Of a stretch of 64,000 nt of DNA, positions 12,101 to 20,632 are shown one piece after another. Both the position numbers and the translations under genes were made by a program. The stretch's first letter is position 1, and the number at the start of each line of letters is the position of its first letter. This stretch comes from CAVWXT01 sp963759115 (lineage in GTDB: Bacteria > Planctomycetota > Planctomycetia > Pirellulales > Thermoguttaceae): NCBI GenBank assembly GCA_963759115.1, contig CAVWXT010000001.1:1240001-1304000 (forward strand), in the 5' to 3' direction. A model generated the notes under the pieces. It saw nothing but the letters and a program-made list of their open reading frames with translations, was not told where the DNA came from and did not search any database.

Positions 12101-12333
12101 AGAGCGCGGCCGCTGCCTCTTCTCCGACGGTAATCATCCGGCCGACAGCCGCGGCTGCCGCCCATGACGCGGCCCTCAGCTCGGCCAATCTGGCTGCTGC
12201 GTTGGGCTACCTGCGGTGGCTCGATGAGTTCGATCTGCTGGGCAACGGCAGCCGGAAGTCGGAGAAGGACAACTCGGTCTTTGATGCCGTGGACGCCGTG
12301 ATGGGCGGCGGTAAGCGTTCATGGGCCATGTAG
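6194..12333 (+). CDS. Giant surface protein: GDSL lipase, Ig-like, beta-helix, dockerin-like and cadherin-like domains; three frameshifts
   Basis: About 2,045 residues if repaired. The N-terminus carries IEPLEDRRLLSG (about residues 38-49), a planctomycete surface-protein signature. A GDSL/SGNH esterase follows: VVFGDSLSDTGN (catalytic Ser about residue 61), GGNDLFD, and after the first break DSIHPTEMAH (catalytic Asp/His). Next come Ig-like and Big_5-type domains, then at least two right-handed beta-helix blocks with near-identical repeats (NIHDNTIRNNPYGVY twice), further Ig/cadherin-like modules, a dockerin-like 'DYNRDRLVNSADQV' and a cadherin-like C-terminal domain. Frame breaks lie near 6870 (the restored frame reads ARYILWPNLPELELTP), near 7845 (RNVLAVDGDRMASDY) and in a G6 run at about 8605-8610. 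Probably an exported, cell-surface hydrolase acting on esters of polysaccharides or lipids; the substrate is unknown. Confidence 0.8.
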
Positions 12334-12430
12334 ACGCGGCATCCTGCCGCGTTGTTCGGTAGAGCGACAGTCTCGCACCGCGGCAGGAAGCGGCAAGATG
12401 CCGCTTCTACGGTCCACGACCCGTGAACGG
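12331..12430. repeat. Interspersed palindromic repeat (GCGGCAAGATGCCGC family)
   Basis: Starts at the stop codon of the surface protein. It contains the arm pairs ACGCGGCATCCTGCCGCG and AAGCGGCAAGATGCCGCTT, followed by the tag CCGTGAACGGTTAC. A second copy with the same arms and nearly the same tag (CCGTGAACGCTTAC) is at 47006-47115. It may double as a terminator here. Confidence 0.75.
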
Positions 12431-12582
12431 TTACTGGGCGGCGCCGTACACTACGCTGATTGACAGTCGCCGTTCGCTCAAGTACGTTGACGACACGAGA
12501 CGCGGAGACCGCCCGGTTCTTTCGATGATCTCCGCATCGGGTGGCAGATTCACTGTCAGCCTTGGCGTCACGGGAGGGCATT

Positions 12583-14707
12583 ATGGGTTCATCCGAGCAT
12601 AAGGCGAGCCGTCGAGAGTTTCTGCAGCATAGTGGAGTGGGCATTGCTGCGACCATCCTTGCCGGCGACATCGCCGCGGAGAATGCCCGCGCGGCGGAGA
12701 TCCAGCCGCTGGTCCGCCTTCAGCCCACGTCGTTGCGGGGCGGACTTCGACGCGATTCCGCGGCGGCCCCGATCGCGGGCGCCGCGTGGTATGAAGCCAC
12801 GGCGGCCGGAGACGGTCTCCAATATGCCTTCGAGCCGGGCGCGCTCGCGGGGGCCGGGTGGCTCTCCGCCGACCTGCTCCTCGACGGCATCCATCTCGCC
12901 GTATTCCGGCTCCAGTTGCAGGAAGGTGAGAAGGGCTCGGCGTTCGTTCTCAGCTATGGTTTGCTCAACCAGTGTTCCGCGCGGCTGCGCCTCGCGCTGG
13001 AATCGGTGAACCAGAACCGATGGATGTATCCCCGCGAAGGCGCCTGGCTCAAGCCTCTGGTGAGCGGGCAGAGGGTCGACCTCGCCAAAGTCGATCGCCT
13101 GACAATCACGATCTCGCGCAAGAGCGGCAAGCCGGTTCGGTGGTGTCAGACCGACGTGGCGGCGACCGTCGAGGAGCCGCCATTGCTCGAAAGTCTCGTT
13201 CTGCCGAAAGGACCTCTGCTCGACGAGTTGGGACAGAGCACGTTGCACGACTGGCCGGCGAAGAGCCGCAACGCGGAGGAGGTGATCGCACGAATCCGCG
13301 GGCAGCATGAAACGGCCGCCCGGCAACGCTGGCCGGAGGGCTTCTCGAAGTGGGGCGGCTGGAGCGCCAAACGCTTCGAGGCTTCGGGCTTCTTTCGCAC
13401 GCACAACGACGGCACTCGCTGGTGGCTCGTCGATCCGGAAGGGTTTGCCTTCTGGTCGGCCGGGATGGATTGCGTGCGGGTCGACACGGCGGCCGGCGTT
13501 GGCGGGATCGAGAAGGCGCTGGCCTGGATGCCCGAGCGCACCGGCCCGTTCGAGGCGATTTATGGCATGGGCGAACGGCGCCGCGGGTCGAGCATCAACT
13601 TTCTCGCGGCCAATTTCATCCGCGCCTTTTCTCCCGAAACCTGGTACGAGCGCTGGGCCGACATCGCCCTCGGGGAGTTGCGCCGCTGCGGGTTCAACAC
13701 GGTCGCCAACTGGTCCGACTGGCAAATTGCGAAGAAGGCGGCGTTTCCCTATGTGCGGCCGTTGAATCTCCGATGCGCGCATTGCCAGATGATCTACCGG
13801 GATTTTCCGGACGTCTATCATCCGGGATTTGCAGAGGACGCGGCGGCGTTCGCGGCCCAGTTGCAGGAGACCAAGGATGATCCGGCCTTTATCGGCTACT
13901 TCTTGATGAACGAGCCGACCTGGGGTTTTTCCGGCGAGTCGCCGGCAGCCGGCATGCTTTTCACCTCGCCCAAATGCGAATCGAGAAAAGCGCTGGCCGA
14001 GTTCCTGCGCAAGCGATACGGCAGCGATCAGGCACTGGCCGACGCCTGGGCCATTCCCGCGACGTTCGCCGCGGTGCAGGAGGGCCAATGGAAGACGCCG
14101 CTTTCGCCGGCTGCCCAGACCGATTTGGCCGGCTTCAGCACCGTCATGGTCGAGAAGTTCTTCAAAGACCTGACGGCGGCCTGCCGCCGCGTCGACCCGA
14201 ACCACCTGAACCTGGGCATTCGCTACTACACGGTGCCTCCCGCCTGGGCGATCCCGGGGATGCGCTGCTTCGACGTCTTCAGCATGAACTGCTACGACAG
14301 CCGCGTCCGAGTCTGCGGAAATGGCCAAGGTGAACTCGCTGCTCAACCTTCCGGTTCTCGTGGGGGAATGGCACTTCGGCGCCCTCGACGTGGGGCTTCC
14401 CGCGACGGGAATCGGCGCGGTTCAGGATCAGGCCGCGCGCGGCAAGGCGTTCCGCAGGTACACGGAGGACGCCGCCGCGAAGCCGTGGTGCGTTGGGGTC
14501 CACTACTTCACGCTGTACGATCAGTCGGCGCTGGGGCGGGGCGACGGCGAGAACTACAACATCGGATTCCTGGACGTCTGCAATCGGCCGTACGACCCGT
14601 TGGCGGCCGCGGCCCGCGCGAGCCACGAACGGCTGTACCCGGTGGCATTGGGCCAGCTCGAACCCTTCAACGACCCGCCGCAATACCTGCCGAAGCTGTT
14701 CCTGTGA
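12583..14707 (+). CDS. Tat-exported clan GH-A glycoside hydrolase (agarase/beta-galactosidase-like), one frameshift
   Basis: The start at 12583 is set by GGGAGGG four bases upstream and by a Tat signal ASRREFLQHSGVGIAATILA. A beta-sandwich N-domain is followed by a TIM barrel with DPEGFAFWSAGMDCVR, FNTVANWSDW, the acid/base Glu in FLMNEPTWGF (about residue 444) and the probable nucleophile in LVGEWHFGAL. The frame breaks near 14305-14312: 'SMNCYDSR' continues one base over as SESAEMAKVNSLLNLP and ends at LPKLFL. The layout resembles agarase-type and GH42/GH50-like enzymes of marine polysaccharide degraders, but I cannot fix the CAZy family. It has palindromic repeats on both sides and no operon partner. 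Confidence 0.75.
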
Positions 14708-14738
14708 TACGGTGCGACGGTCCTGCGGATGTAGTTCG

Positions 14739-14846
14739 CTGGTTCCCGCGCTCCGCGTGGGAACGCACCGCCACGCCGCTCCGCGTCGCCCGGCTTGACG
14801 CGGAGCGTCGGAACAAGCGGGTTCCTGCGCAGAGCGTGGGAACCAG
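14739..14846. repeat. Interspersed palindromic repeat (CTGGTTCCC...GGGAACCAG family)
   Basis: Outer arms CTGGTTCCCGCGCTC and its near mirror ending GAGCGTGGGAACCAG enclose inner arms around GACGCGGAGCGTC. A second copy of the same design is at 56228-56337. It lies between the glycoside hydrolase and hpnC. Confidence 0.8.
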
Positions 14847-14982
14847 GACCCAACGACGTTTTCGCTGCGAGAATGGGACTGTCCCCTTCGTGGGCGTCCG
14901 GGCTTGCCGCCGACGCCCCGGAATTGCATACTGACCATTGGTTGGCGGCTTGGCCGCAGCGGGGAAGCGATGGTGGACCACG

Positions 14983-15906
14983 ATGTTTTCTAGAGATTTG
15001 GAGCGCTACGGCCCGCAGGCGGCCATCCAGAAGCCACTCACGCGGCGGCAGGGCCGGCGCTACTGCCGGCGGCTGGCCCGCCGACACTACGAGAACTTCA
15101 CCGTCGCCAGCCGGCTTGTGCCTCGCCGCTTGCGGCAGCACGTCTGCAACCTCTACGCGTATTGCCGCTGGGCCGATGACTTGGCCGACGAGGTCGACGA
15201 CCCCAAGCAAAGCTTGGCCCTCTTGGCCTGGTGGGAGGCACAGCTCCGCGACTGCTATCGCGATCGAGTTGTTCATCCGGTGTTCGTGGCACTTTCCGAA
15301 ACGATAGGCAAGTTCGATATCCCGATCGAACCCTTCATCGACCTGTTGGTGGCGTTCCGGCAAGATCAGCGGCTGCGGCGATACGAGTCGGCAGAGCAGG
15401 TGGTGGAATACTGCCGCTATTCGGCCAACCCGGTGGGGCGACTGGTCCTGTATCTGGGCCAGTGCCACACGCCCGACCGGGTGCGGCTGGCGGACTGCAT
15501 CTGCACGGGGCTGCAACTGGCCAACTTCTGCCAGGACGTGGCTCGCGACTGGCAACGAGGGCGCGTGTATTTGCCGCAGGTGGCCTGCCGACGCTTCGGC
15601 TACGACGAAGCGATGTTCGCCCGGCACGAGTGCAACGACGCCTTCCGCCAATTGTTGGCGGCGCAGGTCGATCAGGCCGATGGCTGGCTCCGCGAGGGTC
15701 TGCCGTTGGCCGCCAAAATGCCGCCCGGGCTGCAACTGCCGGTGGCGCTGTTTGCCCAGGGCGGCCTGGCCACGCTGGAGGCGATTCGCCGGCAGGACTA
15801 CGACGTGTGGGCGCGTCGGCCGACGGTTTCCAAATGGGAGAAGCTGCGCATCGCGACCCGTTGTTGGTGGAAGTCCCAGTTCGGCGGCTCAACGGCAACC
15901 CCATGA
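14983..15906 (+). CDS. hpnC: Hydroxysqualene synthase HpnC-like protein
   Basis: Squalene/phytoene-synthase family member. In the HpnCDE route HpnC acts on presqualene diphosphate, giving hydroxysqualene, the middle step from farnesyl diphosphate to squalene. The first aspartate-rich motif is WADDLADE (about residues 64-70) and the second is NFCQDVARDW, both needed for Mg-diphosphate binding. The N-terminal RHYENFTVASRLVP is typical of HpnC. The ATG at 14983 (MFSRDLERYGP) fits homologue N-termini better than the in-frame ATG at 14938. The stop overlaps the hpnD start by four bases (ATGA), so hpnC, hpnD and hpnE form a tightly coupled operon. Confidence 0.9.
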   Translation: MFSRDLERYGPQAAIQKPLTRRQGRRYCRRLARRHYENFTVASRLVPRRLRQHVCNLYAYCRWADDLADEVDDPKQSLALLAWWEAQLRDCYRDRVVHPVFVALSETIGKFDIPIEPFIDLLVAFRQDQRLRRYESAEQVVEYCRYSANPVGRLVLYLGQCHTPDRVRLADCICTGLQLANFCQDVARDWQRGRVYLPQVACRRFGYDEAMFARHECNDAFRQLLAAQVDQADGWLREGLPLAAKMPPGLQLPVALFAQGGLATLEAIRRQDYDVWARRPTVSKWEKLRIATRCWWKSQFGGSTATP

Positions 15907-16895
15907 ACCCTTCCCGCGACGCCGTCGAGACAAGCTACCGGTTCTGCCGGCGCCTGAGCGGCCGTGCGGGTTCGAGTTTCCACGCCGGTTTCATGCTGTT
16001 GTCGCGGGAGAAGCGGCGGGCGATGGAGGCCCTGTATGCTTTCATGCGCCATACCGACGACCTCGCCGACGAACCGACGCCGCAAGCGGCAGCCGCGCCC
16101 GACGATTCTCGCCGCGAGGCACTCACGGCATGGCGAGCGGCATTGGAACAGGCACTGCGGGCCGACCGTGAACCGGAAGGGGCCGAGGGAGGAGGGGACA
16201 AGGGAGCGGTGCGAGTGGAGGGAAATCCTCCCTCTGCCCTCACCCCGGCCCTCTCCCGGCAGGCGAGCGGACTCTCAATTCTGCCCGCCCTGGCCGACGC
16301 AGTGCGACGATACCAGATCTCCCACGAGCACCTCTACGCCGTGATCGACGGCGTGGAAATGGACCTTTCACGGCAGCGCTACGAAACGTTTGACGAGTTG
16401 CGGGTGTACTGCGAGCGCGTAGCGTCGGCCGTGGGAATGGCGTGCATTCACATTTGGGGCTTCCGCGGACCAGAGGCCTTCGAGCCTGCCCGGAAAAGCG
16501 GCATCGCCCTGCAACTGACCAACATCCTTCGGGACCTGAAAGAGGATGCGGCCCAGGGGCGCGTCTACCTGCCGCTGGCCGACCTGCGCGATTGCGGCTA
16601 CTCGGTGGCGGAGTTGCAGGCAGAGGTGGCCGACGAGCGCTTTGGCCGGCTGATGGCGTTGGAGGTCGCCCGCGCTGAGCAATTCTACGTCGAGGGCGCC
16701 GAGTTGATCGATTGGCTGGAGCCGCAGGGGAAGCGAATCTTCGGTCTGATGATGGCGACGTATCGGGCGGTGCTCGACGAGATCGCCCGCTTTCCGGCGG
16801 CCGTCTTCCGCCGGCACGTGCGGTTGAGTGGGCCCAAGCGGTTTCAGCTCGTCGCCCGGTGGTGCCTCTTGCCGCCGCGAAAGGCTGCCCTGTGA
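15903..16895 (+). CDS. hpnD: Presqualene diphosphate synthase HpnD, with an internal repeat-derived insertion
   Basis: Joins two farnesyl diphosphates to presqualene diphosphate, the first step of the HpnCDE hopanoid route. It has SFHAGFMLLSREKRRAMEAL, the aspartate-rich MRHTDDLADEP, and the second motif LTNILRDLKEDAAQGRVYLP. The length is 330 residues, about 40-50 more than the usual 280-290. The surplus is a Gly/Pro-rich stretch (EGAEGGGDKGAVRVEGNPPS) falling between conserved helices and encoded by a palindrome-like sequence at about 16168-16277. It starts inside the hpnC stop codon and ends one base into hpnE. The insertion keeps the frame, so the enzyme may still be active. Confidence 0.9.
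   Translation: MNPSRDAVETSYRFCRRLSGRAGSSFHAGFMLLSREKRRAMEALYAFMRHTDDLADEPTPQAAAAPDDSRREALTAWRAALEQALRADREPEGAEGGGDKGAVRVEGNPPSALTPALSRQASGLSILPALADAVRRYQISHEHLYAVIDGVEMDLSRQRYETFDELRVYCERVASAVGMACIHIWGFRGPEAFEPARKSGIALQLTNILRDLKEDAAQGRVYLPLADLRDCGYSVAELQAEVADERFGRLMALEVARAEQFYVEGAELIDWLEPQGKRIFGLMMATYRAVLDEIARFPAAVFRRHVRLSGPKRFQLVARWCLLPPRKAAL
16168..16277. repeat. In-frame palindrome-like insertion within hpnD
   Basis: A purine-rich arm (GGGGCCGAGGGAGGAGGGG) faces a pyrimidine-rich arm (CCCTCACCCCGGCCCTCTCC) across about 60 bases. It encodes extra residues absent from normal HpnD proteins. The boundaries are approximate because only the protein alignment suggests them. Confidence 0.55.
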
Positions 16896-18352
16896 TGAGC
16901 GAGAACGCCCTGGCGATCGTTGGCGGGGGGCTGGCTGGGCTCGCCGCCGCAACGGCCGCGGCTCAGCAGGGGCTGCGCGTCGAACTGTTCGAGCAATCGC
17001 CATCGTTGGGCGGCCGGGCGGGCTCGTTTCTCGACTCGAAGACCGGCCAATGGATCGACCACTGCCGGCACGTTGCCTTGGGCTGCTGCACCAACTTCCT
17101 CGACTTCTGCCGCCGCACCGGCGTCGACGGCTGTCTTGAACGTTCTGCCACCCTGCACTTCATCGGGCCCGACGGCAGGCAATACGATCTTACGCCCAGC
17201 CGATGGCTGCCGGCGCCGTTGGGCCTGCTGCCGGGCTTGATGACGTTGAAGTACCTCTCGGCCGGCGAACGATGGGGCATCATCCGCGCGTTGGGCAAAC
17301 TGAGACTGTCTAACAAAAAGGGGACTGGCTCCGAGCCGGCTTCGGGAGTTGCCGCCGAAGAAGCTTCATGCGAGGTGCCTGTCCCCTTTTTGTTAGACGC
17401 CCCAATCGAAACGGTGGGCGATGAGTCCGTCGGCCCGTGGCTTCGCCGCCAGGGCCAGTCGGAGCGGGCGATCGAACGCTTCTGGTCGCTCGTGCTGGTG
17501 AGCGCCCTGAGCGAGACGGTCGACCACGCCTCGCTGGCCGCTGCCAGAACGGTCTTCCGCACCGCTTTCCTGGGCTCGCGCGGCGCCAGCGACCTGCTGC
17601 TGCCGCGTCTGCCGCTGCGCACACTCTTTCACGATCGCGTGGGCAAGTGGCTCGCCGATCAGGGCGTCCTGATCCACCTGGGTACGCCGGTCCGACACAT
17701 CGAAGGCGACCGCCGGCGCGCACGCAACCTGGTCCTGGCCGACGGCACGCGACGGGAGTTCGACTCCCTGGTCGTTGCCGTGCCGTGGCGAAACGTGCGG
17801 TCGCTGTTTGCCGACGACCTCTGGGCGGCAATGCCGGCGGCAGCCGGCGCCGAGCAGATCGAACCTGGGGCGATCACCGCCGTTCACCTCTGGTTCGATC
17901 GTCCGATCACGACGTTGCCTCATGCGGTGCTGGTTGCCCGGCTGAGCCAGTGGGTGTTCGCCAACGAAGAACCGCATGCGGTGGCCGCGGACCGCGGCGC
18001 GGTCGACGATCGCGGTTCGATCTCGCCAACGTACTACTGCCAGGTCGTCATCAGTGCATCGCACCGACTGCCTGCAAAAACGCACGGCGAGTTGTTGGCC
18101 GAGGTCTGCCGCGAGTTGGAGGAGGTGTGGCCGGATGCCCGCCGGGCGACCCTCGTGCATTCCCGAGTGGTTGCGCAACCGGCGGCCGTGTTTTCGGTCG
18201 TGCCGGGGGTCGATCGCCTTCGCCCGCCGCAGCAAACGCCCATCGAGAACCTCGCTTTAGCGGGCGATTGGACGGCCACGGGCTGGCCCGCTACGATGGA
18301 GGGAGCCGTCGGCAGCGGCTATCGGGCCGTGGAAGCGCTGCTGAACCGATGA
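16895..18352 (+). CDS. hpnE: Hydroxysqualene dehydroxylase HpnE, with an in-frame palindromic insertion
   Basis: FAD-dependent amine-oxidase-family protein that reduces hydroxysqualene to squalene, the last step of HpnCDE. The N-terminal dinucleotide fold reads LAIVGGGLAGLAAATAAAQQ, followed by the second FAD-contact region SLGGRAGSF. The C-terminal FAD motif is NLALAGDWTATGWPATMEGA. The ATG overlaps the hpnD stop by one base (TGATG). At about residues 139-169 the sequence NKKGTGSEPASGVAAEEASC is out of place and is encoded by the palindrome at 17308-17398. The total of 485 residues exceeds the usual length by about that amount. Confidence 0.9.
   Translation: MSENALAIVGGGLAGLAAATAAAQQGLRVELFEQSPSLGGRAGSFLDSKTGQWIDHCRHVALGCCTNFLDFCRRTGVDGCLERSATLHFIGPDGRQYDLTPSRWLPAPLGLLPGLMTLKYLSAGERWGIIRALGKLRLSNKKGTGSEPASGVAAEEASCEVPVPFLLDAPIETVGDESVGPWLRRQGQSERAIERFWSLVLVSALSETVDHASLAAARTVFRTAFLGSRGASDLLLPRLPLRTLFHDRVGKWLADQGVLIHLGTPVRHIEGDRRRARNLVLADGTRREFDSLVVAVPWRNVRSLFADDLWAAMPAAAGAEQIEPGAITAVHLWFDRPITTLPHAVLVARLSQWVFANEEPHAVAADRGAVDDRGSISPTYYCQVVISASHRLPAKTHGELLAEVCRELEEVWPDARRATLVHSRVVAQPAAVFSVVPGVDRLRPPQQTPIENLALAGDWTATGWPATMEGAVGSGYRAVEALLNR
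17308..17398. repeat. Palindromic element inserted in frame in hpnE (GGGACTGGCT/AGGCACC family)
   Basis: The left arm starts GTCTAACAAAAAGGGGAC and the right arm, reverse-complemented, starts the same way; over 23 bases the two arms differ at two or three positions. A relative with the same inner words lies in the leader of the cbpA/cbpB locus at 50481-50568. The insertion adds about 30 codons without stop codons. Confidence 0.85.
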
Positions 18353-18388
18353 GGGCCAGCCCTAGTCGTCTGACATGCCGAGATTGTC

Positions 18389-18453
18389 GGGTGCCACGGG
18401 CAGCTTGTCTGCCCGTGTCTCCTTCACGGGCAGACAAGCTGCCCGTGGCACCC
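18389..18453. repeat. 65-bp near-perfect palindrome between hpnE and pabB
   Basis: The arms run about 29 bases each (beginning GGGTGCCACGGGCAGCTTGT) around a loop of about seven bases. It lies 37 bases after the hpnE stop. It can form a very stable hairpin and probably ends or attenuates hpn transcription, although no U-run follows directly. Confidence 0.8.
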
Positions 18454-18518
18454 AATCCCACAACTCATGTGTGTTAGACTACTAGCCGGCCGACTTGCGG
18501 CGAAGTAACATCCTATTG

Positions 18519-19979
18519 ATGGGTCCATCACAGACACCTCCCACGGCGTTGGTCGAGAGACTGTCGCCGGCGCCCGACCCGGAAGACGTGTTCGTCCGGA
18601 TGGCCGAGTTGCCGCATTGCCTGTTTCTCGACAGTGCGATGACGCATCCGGCGTTGGGCCGATATTCGTTCGTGGCCGCCGACCCGTTCGACTTCCTCGC
18701 GTTTCCGGCCGATGGCAGCGACGCCCTGGCGGCGTTGGCCGAGCGGATGGGCCGGTTTGCCGCGGCCGCCGCGCCGGGGCTGCCGCCGTTCCAGGGCGGG
18801 GCCGCCGGATTGTTCAGTTACGATCTGGGACGCAGCCTGGAGCGCGTGCCGCTGCCGGCCGTCGATGAGTTCGGCGTGCCCGCCTTGGCCGTTGGGTTCT
18901 ATGACGTGGTCGTGGCATTCGACCACCTGGCCGGCCAGGCGTGGGTCATCTCGCAGGGGCTGCCCGAGGTCGAGCCGTCGTGCCGGCGCCGACGCGCGGC
19001 GGAACGGCTGGCTCAGGTACGCCGCTGGATCGGCGAAGGGGCAACCGGAAGCAGCGAACGTTGGGGTGGCAGTTGCACTGCCACCCCCGGGGCGGCAGTA
19101 CAACTGCCGCCCCAACGGATGCAAATCCTTTCACCCCAACAACCGATCGCCGGCATCCCGGGGGTGACGAGCAACTTCACCCGTGACGAATACCTGCGGG
19201 CCGTGCAACGCGTGATCGACTACATCTGCGCCGGCGACGTGTTCCAAGTGAATCTCTCGCAATGCCTGCTCTCTCCCGCCCGCGGAAATCCCGCCGCGCT
19301 CTACCGGCGGCTGCGTCGCTGCAATCCGGCCCCGTTTGCCGGCTACTTCGACCAGGGCGAGTTTCAGATCCTGAGCGCCTCGCCGGAACGCTTCTTGTGC
19401 GTTTCCGACGGCCGGGTCGAGACGCGGCCGATCAAAGGCACCCGCCCGCGCACCGGCGATCCGGCCGTGGACCGTGCGGCGGCGGCCGAACTGCTCGCCA
19501 GCCCAAAAGACCGCGCGGAAAACGTGATGATCGTCGACTTGTTGCGAAATGATCTCTCGCGGGTGTGCGCGGCCGATAGCGTCTGCGTCAGCCAACTCTG
19601 CGGCGTGGAGGCGTATCAATACGTGCTGCACCTGGTGTCGGCCGTGTGCGGCCGGCTCCGCGACGGATGCACGCCGATCGATCTGCTGCGGGCGGCGTTT
19701 CCGGGCGGATCGATCACCGGCGCGCCGAAGGTCCGCGCGATGGAGATCATCGCCGAGATCGAGCCCACCGCCCGCGGCGCCTATTGCGGCGCGCTGGGCT
19801 ACCTCGGCTTCGACGGCGCGGCCGACTTGAACATCTTGATTCGCACGATCACGGCCGGCCGCGGCTGGTGGCAGTTTCCCGTGGGCGGCGGCGTGGTGGC
19901 CCAGTCGCAGCCCGAACGCGAATACGAAGAGACGTGGCACAAGGCGGAAGGATTGTTGCGAGCGGTGAACGAAACATGA
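18519..19979 (+). CDS. pabB: Aminodeoxychorismate synthase component I (PabB), with an in-frame palindromic insertion
   Basis: Chorismate-binding enzyme that with PabA aminates chorismate for p-aminobenzoate and folate; anthranilate synthase TrpE is the close alternative. The conserved catalytic domain includes YICAGDVFQVNLSQ, SASPERFL, ETRPIKGTRPR, SPKDRAENVMIVDLLRNDLS, FPGGSITGAPKVRAMEIIAE and GALGYLGFDGAADLNILIRT. The PIKGT motif is the PabB-type signature (TrpE usually differs here). The start at 18519 (MGPSQTPP) is preferred over an upstream ATG at 18495. About residues 180-210 are encoded by the palindrome at 19059-19117 and separate the N-domain from the catalytic domain. The stop overlaps pabA (ATGA). 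Confidence 0.88.
   Translation: MGPSQTPPTALVERLSPAPDPEDVFVRMAELPHCLFLDSAMTHPALGRYSFVAADPFDFLAFPADGSDALAALAERMGRFAAAAAPGLPPFQGGAAGLFSYDLGRSLERVPLPAVDEFGVPALAVGFYDVVVAFDHLAGQAWVISQGLPEVEPSCRRRRAAERLAQVRRWIGEGATGSSERWGGSCTATPGAAVQLPPQRMQILSPQQPIAGIPGVTSNFTRDEYLRAVQRVIDYICAGDVFQVNLSQCLLSPARGNPAALYRRLRRCNPAPFAGYFDQGEFQILSASPERFLCVSDGRVETRPIKGTRPRTGDPAVDRAAAAELLASPKDRAENVMIVDLLRNDLSRVCAADSVCVSQLCGVEAYQYVLHLVSAVCGRLRDGCTPIDLLRAAFPGGSITGAPKVRAMEIIAEIEPTARGAYCGALGYLGFDGAADLNILIRTITAGRGWWQFPVGGGVVAQSQPEREYEETWHKAEGLLRAVNET
19059..19117. repeat. Palindromic element inserted in frame in pabB (GGGGCGGCAG family)
   Basis: Outer arms CGTTGGGG and CCCCAACG enclose two adjacent hairpins, GGGGTGGCAGTTGCACTGCC and GGGGCGGCAGTACAACTGCC. 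It encodes a Thr/Ala/Gln-rich linker. The same arm occurs alone at 707-737. Confidence 0.85.
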
Positions 19980-20632
19980 TCCTCTTGATCGACAACTACG
20001 ACAGCTTCGTGTGCAACCTCGCCCGATATTTCGAGCGGCTGGGCCACGCCACGCGCGTCGTTCGCAACACGGCCATCGACGCGAAGCAGGCCGAGTCGCT
20101 GCATCCGGCCGCGATTGTCCTCTCGCCCGGCCCGTGTACGCCCGACCGCGCGGGCGGCACGCTGGATCTGGTTCGCCGGCTTTACGCCCGCGTGCCGATG
20201 CTGGGCGTGTGCCTTGGGCACCAGACGATTGCCGCCGCGCTGGGCGGCCGGGTGATTCGAGCCAAGGAGCCCGTCCACGGACGAACGTCGCCCGTCTATC
20301 ATCAGGGACGCGGGCTGTTTGCGGGCCTGCCCAGTCCGATCGTGGGCTGCCGCTACCATTCGCTGGTTGTGGAAGAGGCATCGCTGCCGCAGTGCCTGGA
20401 GGTCACCGCCCGCACCGACGACGGCACGGTCATGGCCATCCAGCACCGCACCTTGCCGGTGGTGGGCCTGCAGTTTCACCCGGAGTCGATCTTGACCGAG
20501 CACGGCTATCCGCTGTTGGCGGCGTTTCTGCGATTGGCGGGACTGGCAACGCCCGAGGAAATGCCGAGCATCGAGGACGAGCGCGTTGCAGGGCGGGAGC
20601 CGGGCGCGACCACCGGTCGCGGCTTTATGTGA
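19976..20632 (+). CDS. pabA: Glutamine amidotransferase PabA (or TrpG), component II
   Basis: Class I glutamine amidotransferase that supplies ammonia to PabB. The start MILLIDNYDSFVCNLARYFE, the oxyanion region SPGPCTPDRAG, the nucleophile Cys in VPMLGVCLGHQTIA and the His/Glu pair in VVGLQFHPESILTEHG are all present. The 218 residues exceed the usual 190-200 because of a C-terminal tail ending EPGATTGRGFM. This tail is encoded by the same GCGACCACCGGTCGCGGC hairpin that follows the larA-like gene near 62080. The ATG overlaps the pabB stop. The 3' end overlaps the convergent glycosyltransferase gene by eight bases. Confidence 0.9.
   Translation: MILLIDNYDSFVCNLARYFERLGHATRVVRNTAIDAKQAESLHPAAIVLSPGPCTPDRAGGTLDLVRRLYARVPMLGVCLGHQTIAAALGGRVIRAKEPVHGRTSPVYHQGRGLFAGLPSPIVGCRYHSLVVEEASLPQCLEVTARTDDGTVMAIQHRTLPVVGLQFHPESILTEHGYPLLAAFLRLAGLATPEEMPSIEDERVAGREPGATTGRGFM

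Noticed and set aside
13990..14340. A plus-strand small gene overlapping the glycoside hydrolase (start about 13974)
   Set aside because: It lies in another frame of the conserved TIM barrel and has the Arg/Pro-rich composition of a GC shadow.
12589..14346. Long minus-strand open frame of 585 codons opposite the glycoside hydrolase
   Set aside because: It mirrors a gene with strong domain evidence on the plus strand, has Arg/Gly-rich composition and no motifs. High GC content keeps antisense frames open.
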